Notes under the pieces: generated by a model
Seen by the model: only the letters and a program-made list of their open reading frames with translations
What the model was told of the DNA's origin: nothing
The model's database searches: none
Shown: piece by piece, positions 16,643 to 25,418 of the stretch
Numbering within the stretch: position 1 is the first letter of the stretch
Layout: the number at the start of each line of letters is the position of its first letter
Position numbers and translations under genes: made by a program
From: Roseburia hominis
GTDB taxonomy: Bacteria > Bacillota > Clostridia > Lachnospirales > Lachnospiraceae
Direction: 5' to 3'
Assembly (NCBI GenBank): GCA_040702975.1
Contig: CP159990.1
Span: 2,170,001-2,234,000 of the forward strand
Length of the DNA: 64,000 nt

Positions 16643-18316
16643 ATGGGTAATAATATGGATTTAGGCTATGAGATGTTCTGTTACCAGTGTGAACAGACGG
16701 CAAATGGAAAGGGCTGCACGAAGCTGGGCGTTTGCGGAAAGACACCGGAAATTGCCAACCTGCAGGATTTAATGATTTTTCAGATTAAAGGGATCAGCTG
16801 TTATGGAAAAGCCCTGGCAGAAGAAGGACAGGTCATAGATAAAAATGTGATAAGTTTTATCGAAAATGTTCTTTTTACAACACTTACAAATGTGAATTTT
16901 GACGCAAAAATACATGTAGAATTATTGAGAGAATCACAGAAAATCAAAGAGAATTTGAGGGATATGGCAGGGGAGATCAAAAATCATACGGCTCATGCCT
17001 CCTACAATCTTCCGGAGACAAAAACGGAGATGCTAAAAGACGCACCTCTGGCAGGAATCATGTATGATAAATCCCTGGATCCGGATATCCGTTCCCTGAG
17101 ACAGACAATTCTATATGGACTTAAAGGGATCAGTGCCTATGGGCATCAGGCAAGGGCGCTGGGGTATTACAGTGACCAGGTAGATGATTTTTATATTCAG
17201 GCATTGGAGGCTATCACGGACGATGATCTTACAGTAGAAGAATTGATCCGGATGACGATGCGCACCGGGGAAACGGCGATCGAAGTCATGAAAAAGCTGG
17301 ATGAGGCCAATACGGAGGTTTATGGAAATCCGACTCCTCACAAGGTCAATACCCATATGAGGAAGGGGCCTTTCATTATTGTTTCCGGTCATGATCTGAA
17401 GGATCTGGAAATGCTTCTGGAGCAGTCAAAGGGGACGGGAGTCAATGTCTATACACACGGCGAAATGCTACCCTGTCATGGGTATGAGGGATTAAAGAAA
17501 TATCCCCACCTTGTCGGAAATTTCGGAGGTGCATGGCAGGATCAGCAAAAACAGTTCGACAGTCTTCCGGGATGTATTTTAATGACGACAAATTGCCTGA
17601 TGCGGCCGAGAGAGAGCTATAAAGACCGAATCTACAGCACGAATGTGGTGGGCTGGGAAGGGGTAAAGCACATCGGCAGAAAAGAAAACGGGGACAAGGA
17701 TTTCAGCGAGATTATTCAACAGGCGCTTGAACTGGGAGGCTATCCGGAAGATCAGGAGCCACATGAGATCCTGGTAGGATTCGGGCATCATGCTACCTTA
17801 AGTTATGCTGAAAAAATCGTGGAGGCGGTAAAGACAGGAAAAATCAGACATTTTTTCCTGATCGGAGGATGTGACGGAGCGAGACCCGGGCGAAATTATT
17901 ATACGGAGTTTGCAAAGCTGGTTCCTGAAGACTGCATGATCTTAACGCTGGCGTGCGGAAAATACAGATTTAACAAGCTGGATTTCGGAGAGGTGGCAGG
18001 ACTGCCTAGGCTCCTGGACATTGGGCAGTGCAATGATGTGTATTCCGCCATACGGATTGCAACGGCTTTGGCGGACGCCTTTGATACCGATGTGAATGGT
18101 CTGCCTCTCTCACTGATCATATCCTGGTATGAGCAAAAGGCGGTCGCTGACTTGCTGGCATTACTGAGCCTGGGAATAAAAGGGATTTATCTGGGGCCGA
18201 CTCTGCCAGCGTTTTTGAGCCCGAATGTGCTGCAGTATCTGGCGGATACTTTTGATCTGCGACCCATCAGTAATGCAGAGGATGACATTAAGAATTGTTT
18301 GAAACAGAATATTTAA
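16643..18316 (+). CDS. hcp: Hybrid-cluster protein (hydroxylamine/NO reductase)
   Basis: 557 residues from the ATG at 16643. The N-terminal cysteine set is C-x2-C-x8-C-x5-C (MFCYQCEQTANGKGCTKLGVC), the class I pattern that binds a [4Fe-4S] cluster. The hybrid-cluster ligands sit in the expected blocks: THGEMLPCHGY, TTNCLMRPRESY, LIGGCDGARPGRNYY and TLACGKYRFNK. Hcp reduces NO or hydroxylamine in anaerobes and protects from nitrosative stress. An in-frame start at 16559 would add 28 residues that do not look conserved and would begin inside the upstream hairpin repeat. No hcr reductase gene is adjacent. Confidence 0.93.
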   Translation: MGNNMDLGYEMFCYQCEQTANGKGCTKLGVCGKTPEIANLQDLMIFQIKGISCYGKALAEEGQVIDKNVISFIENVLFTTLTNVNFDAKIHVELLRESQKIKENLRDMAGEIKNHTAHASYNLPETKTEMLKDAPLAGIMYDKSLDPDIRSLRQTILYGLKGISAYGHQARALGYYSDQVDDFYIQALEAITDDDLTVEELIRMTMRTGETAIEVMKKLDEANTEVYGNPTPHKVNTHMRKGPFIIVSGHDLKDLEMLLEQSKGTGVNVYTHGEMLPCHGYEGLKKYPHLVGNFGGAWQDQQKQFDSLPGCILMTTNCLMRPRESYKDRIYSTNVVGWEGVKHIGRKENGDKDFSEIIQQALELGGYPEDQEPHEILVGFGHHATLSYAEKIVEAVKTGKIRHFFLIGGCDGARPGRNYYTEFAKLVPEDCMILTLACGKYRFNKLDFGEVAGLPRLLDIGQCNDVYSAIRIATALADAFDTDVNGLPLSLIISWYEQKAVADLLALLSLGIKGIYLGPTLPAFLSPNVLQYLADTFDLRPISNAEDDIKNCLKQNI

Positions 18317-18399
18317 GAATGTTTACTGCAGGTGGTAAAGTGTTTAGTTTTCTGTATCAATAATTTAGTGCGCGTGTATTTGTATAGGAAGGGAAATTT

Positions 18400-18433
18400 G
18401 GCTTCTGGTGACTTAAGTTCGGAAGCCATTTTT
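18400..18433 (+). terminator. Terminator after hcp
   Basis: GGCTTC (18400-18405) pairs with GAAGCC (18422-18427), followed by ATTTTT. The rest of 18317-18590 shows nothing I can identify. Confidence 0.6.
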
Positions 18434-18591
18434 AATGTGGGGCATTTCTTGGATTGTTTGGTTGAGAAGGGGACCAATCTGTGATACACTATAGCTTGGA
18501 AAGATATAAAAGCCTGTAAACATCGTTCCTCTATTTTGTTATTAAAACAGGATGTATTATAGAAGAAAAATGTATCTAAAATATAACATGC

Positions 18592-18979
18592 TTTCACTAA
18601 ATGCGCATAAAATGCAAGGACCTCAGGGAATTGGAGCCCTTGTACTTAGAAAATCTGGATATAAGCTTCCTCCGGTAGGTTTAGAGTATCGTCTTAACGG
18701 AAATCAAGATTATTGTGTTAACAGCACAATCAATGTTTGCATTCCGGGAGTAATATCTGAAGCGCTGATGATTTCTTCAAAGCAGTATTGCAGTCTATCT
18801 AATGGATCTGCCTGTACATCAAAAGCTATGCTCCCAGTTACGTGCTTTCTGCAATGGGAATACCTGAGGAAGATATTGAATGCTCTGTCAGAATTAGTTG
18901 GGGTCCTGATACAGATGCAAATGAACTGAAAGAGAATTTTGGCAAGTTGATAGAAACGGCCAAACAGATAAAGGGTTGA
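18592..18979 (+). pseudogene. Cysteine desulfurase (NifS/IscS family) remnant
   Basis: The fragment begins near the PLP-lysine segment (SLNAHKMQGPQGIGALVLRK) and continues to the catalytic-cysteine loop (LSNGSACTS). The frame then shifts: the following residues APSYVLSAMGIPEEDIECSV and WGPDTDANELKENFG, in another frame, end at 18979. The N-terminal half with the PLP-binding aspartate is absent. It is therefore both 5'-truncated and frameshifted. The next gene starts 13 nt downstream. Confidence 0.85.
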
Positions 18980-18992
18980 AAAGAGGTGGAAT

Positions 18993-19514
18993 ATGAACCC
19001 AGAAGCACAGGAATACTATAATATAGCTGGATGGCTGAAGAATAAGGTCGATTATAACCGGATCTCAAAATTCAATACCAGTAAACGCAGACAGGTCCTA
19101 CATGGGCAGATTTGGTACTGCGATATGGGATATAACATCGGCACGGAAAAGAACAAGATCCGTCCGGTGCTTGTGATGTCCAATAATCGTATCAATAATT
19201 CGGAAAAGGTGGTTGTGGTCTGTATTACGGACGCAAAGGGTAAAGTGAATGCCAACAATCTTCCTGCACAGGATTCATGGCTCCTGCTTTATTCCAATAC
19301 GTCTGATGAAGGTAAAATGATATCTCCGGGAAGAAAGGTACCGGCTTCCATGCATGTTTATGATTTCCTTGATAAGGACAGCATGGTGCAGTGCGAAGAA
19401 ATCCGTGCGGTCAGCAAATCAAGGCTTGATGCAGACAGGGGGTGCATTGGAACACTTACGCCGGAGGACTTTGAAATGGTGAAGGGAAAGTTCAGAAGGG
19501 CATATGGTTTGTAA
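18993..19514 (+). CDS. PemK/MazF-family toxin-like protein
   Basis: A 173-residue protein. After a 35-residue N-terminal extension comes the MazF beta-barrel start HGQIWYCDMGYNIGTEKNKI and RPVLVMSN, followed by KVVVVCITDA and a late block VQCEEIRAVSKSRL and IGTLTPEDFEMVKGKFR. Proteins like this act as ribosome-independent mRNA endonucleases when not bound by an antitoxin. No antitoxin-like small gene lies directly upstream, only the broken cysteine desulfurase, so it is either an orphan or regulated elsewhere. AAGAGGTGG precedes the ATG. Confidence 0.8.
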   Translation: MNPEAQEYYNIAGWLKNKVDYNRISKFNTSKRRQVLHGQIWYCDMGYNIGTEKNKIRPVLVMSNNRINNSEKVVVVCITDAKGKVNANNLPAQDSWLLLYSNTSDEGKMISPGRKVPASMHVYDFLDKDSMVQCEEIRAVSKSRLDADRGCIGTLTPEDFEMVKGKFRRAYGL

Positions 19515-19790
19515 AAAACACTTGACTGGATGCAGTGATTTGTACTTGCACATGGGAAAGACAAATACCATGTATTTTGCCCTTGTAAAACAGAGACAGT
19601 TTTACTTTTTCTTTCCTGCAGTTACAAAACTCGTTAGCAAACACTCCTTTGCTGTGGTGCAACAACTTATGTTTTGCGGTCAGGCGAATTACATAATCCC
19701 ACCCTATGGAATCCAGCTTCAAAAGCATTTTGTTATCATCATATCTATGCTCTATGATGAAAGTAATCGCATTGGTAGTTGTGTATAAAT
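19492..19790 (-). pseudogene. IS4-type transposase fragment
   Basis: The minus-strand frame reads FIIEHRYDDNKMLLKLDSIG and WDYVIRLTAKHKLL, the characteristic segment around the second catalytic acid of IS4/IS1634-type DDE transposases (usually D-R-G-Y/F, here H-R-Y-D). About 100 residues remain, with no intact start or catalytic triad. It overlaps the end of the MazF-like gene by 23 bp. Confidence 0.65.
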
Positions 19791-19926
19791 AGGCTGATGG
19801 TTTAAAAGCAGTGAGGGTAGAACTGAACAGAACGGTGGAAACTGCGGAAAGATTAAATTCCACCCAAGGGTTGAATTTCGGATTACAAGTGACTAACTGC
19901 GGAAACTCAAGAAAAGAAAAATAGTA

Positions 19927-19955
19927 TTGACAGGGGGAAGCTGTTTGTATATAAT
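19927..19955 (+). promoter_or_regulatory. Consensus sigma-A promoter of the candidate small RNA
   Basis: TTGACA (19927-19932), a 17-bp spacer and TATAAT (19950-19955): a perfect match to the housekeeping consensus, in a region without a protein-coding gene. Confidence 0.75.
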
Positions 19956-19961
19956 GAAAAT

Positions 19962-20099
19962 AAGCGAGAGATACTATGATTAAGTCCCATACCTGGGAAA
20001 TCAGGGTACAGTGGGTACTATATAATGTTTAAAAGAAGCCGTAGGACCGAAAGGTATAGCTTCTGGAGGCTCCCCAGATTATCTGGGGAGTTTTTCTTT
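19962..20099 (+). ncRNA. Candidate small structured RNA (about 135 nt), family not recognised
   Basis: Bounded by a perfect promoter upstream and a strong terminator (CTCCCCAGA 20070-20078 / TCTGGGGAG 20082-20090, then TTTTTCTTT). Two further helices are visible: an interrupted hairpin AGT-CCCA (19983-19989) and CCTG (19992-19995) with CAGG (20002-20005), TGGG (20012-20015) and ACT (20017-20019); and GAAGC (20035-20039) with GCTTC (20059-20063) around an AGGACCGAAAGGT loop region. The only ORF inside is 18 codons without a good ribosome site. Nothing downstream is controlled by it directly. I do not recognise 6S, tmRNA, SRP RNA or a known riboswitch. Confidence 0.65.
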
Positions 20100-20322
20100 A
20101 TTTCATAGGAAAGAGCGTCCTATGAAACATAAAACGCTCTGCAGATTAGTTTTTCCTACTCGATTGCGGCATTATGAATGGAAAGAGAATTATTTCCAGA
20201 TTCTTATAAGATGTATCCTGAATGAATATTCTTGTGCGATGAAATGTAAATAGTAATAACCCGTATCTACAAGTATTCCTCCAGATTTGATACGATAAAA
20301 TTCAAATGATGGATGTGTTTGT

Positions 20323-20500
20323 ATGCATGAAAATCTAACTTCGAAGGCAGATCTTTGGGCAGGCTGGATCAGCTCTTTTCAGGAAAGCGGTCTGTCCCGT
20401 AACGAATGGTGCCAGCAGAATGAAATTCCACTATCTACAGTCAGTTACTTAATTTCTCCGGAAGCATTACCGTCTACCTGGCATGCGGATGCACTGATTT
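20323..20500 (+). pseudogene. IS66-family remnant (TnpA N-terminus, TnpB fragment)
   Basis: The frame from 20323 reads LWAGWISSFQESGLSRNEWC and IPLSTVSYL, the helix-turn-helix start of IS66 accessory protein TnpA. About 100 bp on, another frame reads VYLACGCTDF, the conserved VYLA-x-G-x-TD start of IS66 TnpB. The sequence between and after them is lost. Confidence 0.6.
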
Positions 20501-20604
20501 CTTGTTTTATTGTATAGTAAATAAGCAGATATGAAAAACACCTGCCATGTGGTACAATCATGGAGTACACTAGGTCGGATCATTTTGTGCGGTAGTTTAG
20601 ACCA

Positions 20605-20644
20605 CAGAGGAACCGGTGACTCATTCGAGTCACCGGTTCCTCTG
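20605..20644 (-). terminator. Strong 18-bp hairpin downstream of the hybrid kinase gene
   Basis: CAGAGGAACCGGTGACTC (20605-20622) pairs perfectly with GAGTCACCGGTTCCTCTG (20627-20644), loop ATTC. It lies 70 nt beyond the kinase stop codon. There is no long T-run on either strand, so it may be a processing or transposon-end structure rather than a canonical terminator. Confidence 0.55.
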
Positions 20645-20714
20645 TCTAGGGGAATCTATTTCCCGATAGCCCTGTATTTTTTCAGTTGCTCTTTTGAGAC
20701 AGCCCCAAAACGTT

Positions 20715-23700
20715 TTACAGATATTTTTTCAGAGCCGAGCCGAGCGTCTCAAAGTCGATGGGTTTGGCCAGATGCTCGTTCATACCGACGGCCTTGGCGG
20801 CTTGAATGTCCTCTACAAAGGCATTGGCAGTCATAGCAAGGATGGGGATTCGCAGTGCATCCGGGCGCTTCAGCGCGCGGATGGCCGCCGCCGCATCATA
20901 GCCATTCATGACGGGCATTTGAATGTCCATCAGAATCAGGCTGTAATAGCCGGCTTTGGAGGCGGAGAACAGATCCACGGCGATCTGACCGTTTTCAGCC
21001 TCTTCAACGGTAAGCCCGGCCATCTCCAGGACCTCTCGTGCGATTTCCCGGTTCAGGTCATTGTCCTCAACCAGAAGAACCCGGCGCCCGGAGAAGTCAT
21101 TTTGCAAAAGCGGTTCCAGCGGGGAGGTCTGACCGGAATCTTCCGGTGCCTCGTTTCTCAGGGCTTTAAACGTCCGGATCAGCCCGGATTTGAATACAGG
21201 CTTGCTGAGGAACGCATCTACGCCGGCGGCTCGTGCTTCCAGTTCAATATCGGACCAGTCATAGGCCGAGAGAATAATAATGGGAAGCGTGTCGCCGACC
21301 AGACGCTTAATAGCCCTGGCGGTGTCCAGGCCGTCCATGCCGGGCATTTTCCAGTCAAGAATGGCAGCATAGAACGGGAGCGCCGTATTCATCGCGCGCT
21401 GAACCGCTGCAACGGCATCCTGACCGGAAGTACAGCCTTCACTGCGCATTCCGATCTCATCAAGCATGGTGCAGAGGGACTCACAGGCACAGTCATCATC
21501 GTCCACCACCAGTACTGAAAGGTCCGTCAGTTCTGACGTATCAATGTCCTGCGCATCCTGAAGCCGCAGGTAAATGGTCACGGTGAATTTTGAGCCTTTG
21601 CCCAGCTGACTTTCCACGGTTATGTTGCCGTTCATCATATGTACGATGTTCTGGGTAATGGCCATACCCAGACCGGTGCCCTGTATCTTGCTGGTACGCA
21701 GATCCTCCGCCCGGCTGAACGGCTCAAAAATGTGCGTCAAATACTCCTCAGACATTCCAATGCCGTTGTCCTCGATGATGAATTCATAGCAGCCCGTGGA
21801 GCTTATGGGCACCGCCTGCTCCCGTACAGTGAAGCTGATTTCACCGCCATCGGGGGTGTATTTTACAGCGTTGCTCATGAGGTTCAGAAATACCTGTTGG
21901 ATGCGCAGGCTGTCGCCGATTACATTCTCATGCTGAATATCCTGAATGTGGACCTGGAGGCGGTGTTTGTGGGCCTGAATCTGGGGCTGGATCATCAGGA
22001 GCATACTGTTAAGCAGATCGGACAGGCTGAATTCCTCCGCAGCCAGGCTGATGGTGCCGGATTCGACCTTGCTCATATCCAGGACTTCATTGATGAGGCC
22101 CAGCAGATGCCGGCTGGAGGAGGAGATCTTGCTGAGGGCGTCCCGCACACGGTCAGGTTTTTCGGCATGGGCGGCCGCAATGGCGGTCATACCGATGATG
22201 GCGTTCATGGGAGTGCGAATGTCATGGGACATTTTTGACATAAAGTCGGACTTGGCGGCGCTGGCCCGGTTGGCGGTCTCCAAAGCGTCCTGCAGAAGCT
22301 GCTTCTGCGTCTGCTCCTCGTGGACGGCTTCATCCACGCAGCGGATGCCCAGAACCATTGCGTGTTCCTGCTCGCTCTCGCTTACGTCCACAAAGTGCAT
22401 CTCAAAGAACTCCTGATTCCGGTGGTTCGGAAGGATGCGATAGCGGACAGTAAAGCCCTTTTCTTCCCGGAACCGGCGGATGACCGCCTGGGGATCACAC
22501 AGTTCCAGCAGAGGATCCCTGGTATCCGGCTGCACATAGGTGCTGAGAAAGCTTTGCATTGCCTCAGAATACTGATGGAAGAGCGGAACGTCTGCATCCG
22601 GGGTATCCCGCAGCCCTTTCTCCTGCCGGACTGCCTTGCTTTGATTCCGATCCAGATCCACATAATAGATCACGGAGTAATCCTGGCTGAGGGCTGCCAG
22701 GATTTGCAGCTGATACTTTTCGCGCTTTTGAATTGCCTCCTCCGCAGCCCGCTGCCGCCGGCGGGCGAGCCATATCACCACAAGGATAATGACAATGGCC
22801 AGAATGGAGATGGCTACGGTGCTGAGCACCAGCCGTGAGGCGTACAGTTGATCTGCCAGGGTGTAAGAATCATACGGCATATTGAGGTAGCTGCTGGTGA
22901 TAGAGCTGGTTAGATCGGGGGAAAGCTGTTTAATTGCCTTGCTGACGATGGAGAACATGGGGCTGTCCGGATCTGTCGTCGTGACCAGGCCCACTTCGGA
23001 GGGGGCTTGGAAATTCTGCCACTGGATCAGATTGGCAAAACGGTCATTTTTGGAGTGATAGTTAAACTCCAGATTGTTGATCAGCGTTGCGTCAGCGTCA
23101 CCGTGGGCCACGGCCAGCAGGCACTCACGTGCGTTGGTGTAATATTGAATCTCAATATCCTTGTGCAAAAGCTCCGGCAGATATTTCGCCCAGTAGGAGC
23201 GGCCCCTGGTCAATGCGATCACAGGGGTGTCCAGGGAGTCAAATACACAGTTTCGCTGCATGATGAGGATATTCTCATATTCCAGGATCGCGTTGGTGGC
23301 GTATAGCTCATCGTCCTGACGGACAAAATTTTCTGAAGCGCCGATGTAGAAATCAAGCTCACCGCTTTTCAGCAGTTCCTTCCAGTTCTGGGAGCGGCTG
23401 ATGGGGCGCAGGGTCAGATTCAGACCGGCGGTGTCCCCAAGACACTCCAGAAGCTTCACATAGATGCCGCTGTAGGTCCCGTCATCTTGTATATAGGCAA
23501 GCGGTTCGGTTTCTTCATAAAAGCCTACCACAATCTCAGGATCCGAAGCCACAAAGGCACGTTCCCCGTCAGTCAGTGCCAGCGCGTTGGTATTGTATCC
23601 CACAAGGCATTTCTGGGCAGTTTCAGCCACCAGCTCAGGCTCGGTGGTAATCAGCAGCTGCATCCCACGGTTTAGTTCATCGAGCAGTGCTGCATTGCCC

Positions 23701-24365
23701 TCTTTGACGGTGAAATAGAAGGGGGAAGCATCCAATACGGATAGCAGCACCGTATCGGGGATGTCATTGGAGGCAGAGGCCAGAATCATATCAACCTGAC
23801 CTGCTTCAAGCGCCTGGATCTTTTCGTCCATAGAATTCAGATAGACGGGGGTATAGGTAAAGCCGTGGGCCTCGGCAAAATCAACCAGGGCCTGATCGTT
23901 GGAAGAACCGGGGGTCACTGCTATGCGGGCGCCATTGTAGGCGCTGAAATTCTCATAGCCATAGCTGGTGTCAGACCGGGCAAACAGACCGCCGGAGGTA
24001 TAACCGCCCGCCTGTGTGGAGAAATCCATGGTGTCCTCCCGTTCCGGCATATAATTGGTGGGAAAGAGGATATCCAATTCGCCGCGCTCCAGCATGGCTA
24101 CCGCATCGTTCCAGGTGCAGTTGACGTACTCATAGGTCCAGTTGTTGAGCTGGGCCAGTTCATTGAGATAGTCTACACAATAGCCTGTAGGTTTGCCATT
24201 TTCATCCAGGCGAAGCAGATCATTGATCCCGTAGGGAATCCGGATGGTCCGTGGCTCTGTCTGCGCCGCCCTGGCATTCAGGCCAGGGACAACACAGAAC
24301 CAAAGAATTGCTGCCGTCAGCCAAATGGCCGTGCGCCATATGTATGATTTTATTGCCTGTTTCAT
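20715..24365 (-). CDS. BvgS-like hybrid sensor histidine kinase
   Basis: A 1216-residue protein. A signal/TM segment (about 10-32) is followed by two periplasmic-binding-protein type 3 domains outside the membrane (about 38-265, beginning TIRIPYGINDLLRLDENGKP, and 275-500, beginning PEIVVGFYEETEPLAYIQDD). TM2 is at about 512-535, then a PAS-like region. The kinase has the H-box KMSHDIRTPMNAI with His714 and an ATPase domain with DNGIGMSEEYL and GTGLGMAI. Two receiver domains follow with phospho-Asp at 1004 (LDWKMPGMDG) and 1147 (LMDIQMPVMNG). No HPt domain or DNA-binding regulator is adjacent, so the output partner is unknown. The binding domains suggest amino-acid-like ligands. Confidence 0.93.
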   Translation of the reverse strand: MKQAIKSYIWRTAIWLTAAILWFCVVPGLNARAAQTEPRTIRIPYGINDLLRLDENGKPTGYCVDYLNELAQLNNWTYEYVNCTWNDAVAMLERGELDILFPTNYMPEREDTMDFSTQAGGYTSGGLFARSDTSYGYENFSAYNGARIAVTPGSSNDQALVDFAEAHGFTYTPVYLNSMDEKIQALEAGQVDMILASASNDIPDTVLLSVLDASPFYFTVKEGNAALLDELNRGMQLLITTEPELVAETAQKCLVGYNTNALALTDGERAFVASDPEIVVGFYEETEPLAYIQDDGTYSGIYVKLLECLGDTAGLNLTLRPISRSQNWKELLKSGELDFYIGASENFVRQDDELYATNAILEYENILIMQRNCVFDSLDTPVIALTRGRSYWAKYLPELLHKDIEIQYYTNARECLLAVAHGDADATLINNLEFNYHSKNDRFANLIQWQNFQAPSEVGLVTTTDPDSPMFSIVSKAIKQLSPDLTSSITSSYLNMPYDSYTLADQLYASRLVLSTVAISILAIVIILVVIWLARRRQRAAEEAIQKREKYQLQILAALSQDYSVIYYVDLDRNQSKAVRQEKGLRDTPDADVPLFHQYSEAMQSFLSTYVQPDTRDPLLELCDPQAVIRRFREEKGFTVRYRILPNHRNQEFFEMHFVDVSESEQEHAMVLGIRCVDEAVHEEQTQKQLLQDALETANRASAAKSDFMSKMSHDIRTPMNAIIGMTAIAAAHAEKPDRVRDALSKISSSSRHLLGLINEVLDMSKVESGTISLAAEEFSLSDLLNSMLLMIQPQIQAHKHRLQVHIQDIQHENVIGDSLRIQQVFLNLMSNAVKYTPDGGEISFTVREQAVPISSTGCYEFIIEDNGIGMSEEYLTHIFEPFSRAEDLRTSKIQGTGLGMAITQNIVHMMNGNITVESQLGKGSKFTVTIYLRLQDAQDIDTSELTDLSVLVVDDDDCACESLCTMLDEIGMRSEGCTSGQDAVAAVQRAMNTALPFYAAILDWKMPGMDGLDTARAIKRLVGDTLPIIILSAYDWSDIELEARAAGVDAFLSKPVFKSGLIRTFKALRNEAPEDSGQTSPLEPLLQNDFSGRRVLLVEDNDLNREIAREVLEMAGLTVEEAENGQIAVDLFSASKAGYYSLILMDIQMPVMNGYDAAAAIRALKRPDALRIPILAMTANAFVEDIQAAKAVGMNEHLAKPIDFETLGSALKKYL

Positions 24366-24404
24366 GTTTCATTCCCCTTACGTTTGAAGTATATATACCT
24401 TAAT

Positions 24405-24431
24405 ATTATATCTGCTAAAAAAACTTGTCAA
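24405..24431 (-). promoter_or_regulatory. Possible promoter of the hybrid kinase gene
   Basis: On the minus strand TTGACA (24431-24426) and TATAAT (24410-24405), both perfect but only 15 bp apart, a suboptimal spacing. It lies about 40 nt upstream of the start codon. Confidence 0.4.
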
Positions 24432-24526
24432 TCTTTGTTTGAATATCAGATGAGGTAGTTGAGATCCGGTTGTAACAGTTCAGACACCCCATTAATAATG
24501 GAAGACAAATAGACCAGTTAATATAC

Positions 24527-24555
24527 TTGATAAAAGAACTGATGTTCGATATAAT
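24527..24555 (+). promoter_or_regulatory. Predicted promoter of the truncated LytTR-type regulator
   Basis: TTGATA (24527-24532), 17-bp spacer, TATAAT (24550-24555), directly upstream of an AAGGAGGGG ribosome site. Confidence 0.5.
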
Positions 24556-24583
24556 GTGACCTATGAAGAAGGAGGGGCGAAGT

Positions 24584-24772
24584 ATGGACAATAGAATCCA
24601 TATTGCAATCTGCGAGGATGATCAGAATCAAATTGAACACATCTCATCTATAGTATCAGCGTGGGGCAGGCAGAATAGTTACACTTGCGACATAAAGATA
24701 TTTTATTCTGCTGAAGAGTTTCTGTTTGAATACGAGGGTGTTAAAATATATGGTTTTTGGTGGCTTCGATAA
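24584..24772 (+). pseudogene. AgrA/LytTR-type response regulator, N-terminal fragment
   Basis: The ATG at 24584 follows a strong GAAGGAGGGG site. The product reads HIAICEDDQNQIEHISSIVS and then IKIFYSAEEFLFEYEG, the first half of a receiver domain of the LytTR class, ending before the phospho-aspartate strand. After about 55 residues the sequence no longer matches and a stop follows. The rest of the receiver and the LytTR DNA-binding domain are absent. Confidence 0.75.
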
Positions 24773-24895
24773 GCTGCTGAAAACCGTTTTTTGTTGTAGC
24801 GAAAAATATACTAACTTTTCCGACTGCTGAGTTGTTATATATATCAGATGGCGAACAGCTTTATAGAAAATTCTGAGATGCTGGAGGAAAAACTA

Positions 24896-25306
24896 ATGAG
24901 AAGACGTGGGAGGAAAAGCATATATATACAAAAAAATATAAGAAGAATTGTGCTTATTGCGCTTGTAGTTATTTTGGGAAGTGTGGTCCTGCGGACAGGC
25001 GGTAGTTTTTTAAGACAAAGCAGAAGCCTTCTATCAGGGATGAACCAGGCAGATACTTCCCTTGGATGGAATTTGATTCTTGTTAACGCAGACACATCCG
25101 GTTCGTCCTCTGATGCAGTTTATACCTGGCTTGATGAAAACGCATATAAATATGGATTTATCAAAAGGTACCCTCCGGATAAAACGGAGATTACAGGGAT
25201 AAATAATGAACCCTGGCATTATCGGTATGTAGGAGAGGAAGCGGCAAAAGAAATGAAAGATAAGAATCTCTGTCTGGAAGAATATATAGGACAGTTGAAA
25301 CCGTAA
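24896..25306 (+). pseudogene. VanY-type D-alanyl-D-alanine carboxypeptidase with internal deletion
   Basis: The N-terminus has one membrane segment (RIVLIALVVILGSVVL) and the VanY entry motif LGWNLILVN. The next residues ADTSGSSSDAVYTWLDENAY and KYGFIKRYPPDKTEITGI, then EPWHYRYVG, come from the C-terminal half. The roughly 100 residues between, which carry the zinc-ligand motif S-x-H-x-x-G-x-A-x-D, are missing, in frame. Only the EPWHYRYVG zinc site remains. ATG 24896 has GGAGG 8 nt upstream. Enzyme activity is very unlikely. Confidence 0.85.
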
Positions 25307-25418
25307 TGCCTGGGCATCCCTGAATGGTTTAACAATATTCAGAAAAAAATATGAATTATGACTGACTTTTTATAAGAGTCAGTTGTTATATTATATAGAG
25401 CTGGGAAGGAGGGGATAA

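Noticed and set aside
18552..19514. Phosphorothioation (Dnd) locus suggested by a cysteine desulfurase
   Set aside because: No dndB-E-like genes are present and the desulfurase is a fragment.
20531..20836. ORF of 101 codons on the plus strand beside the hybrid kinase
   Set aside because: It is the complement of the kinase end and a hairpin; no domain or ribosome site.
25308..25331. Possible half copy of the dispersed repeat (TGCCTGGGCATCCCTGAATG)
   Set aside because: It resembles the left part of copies B1 and B3 but lacks the palindromic core, so it is too weak to count.
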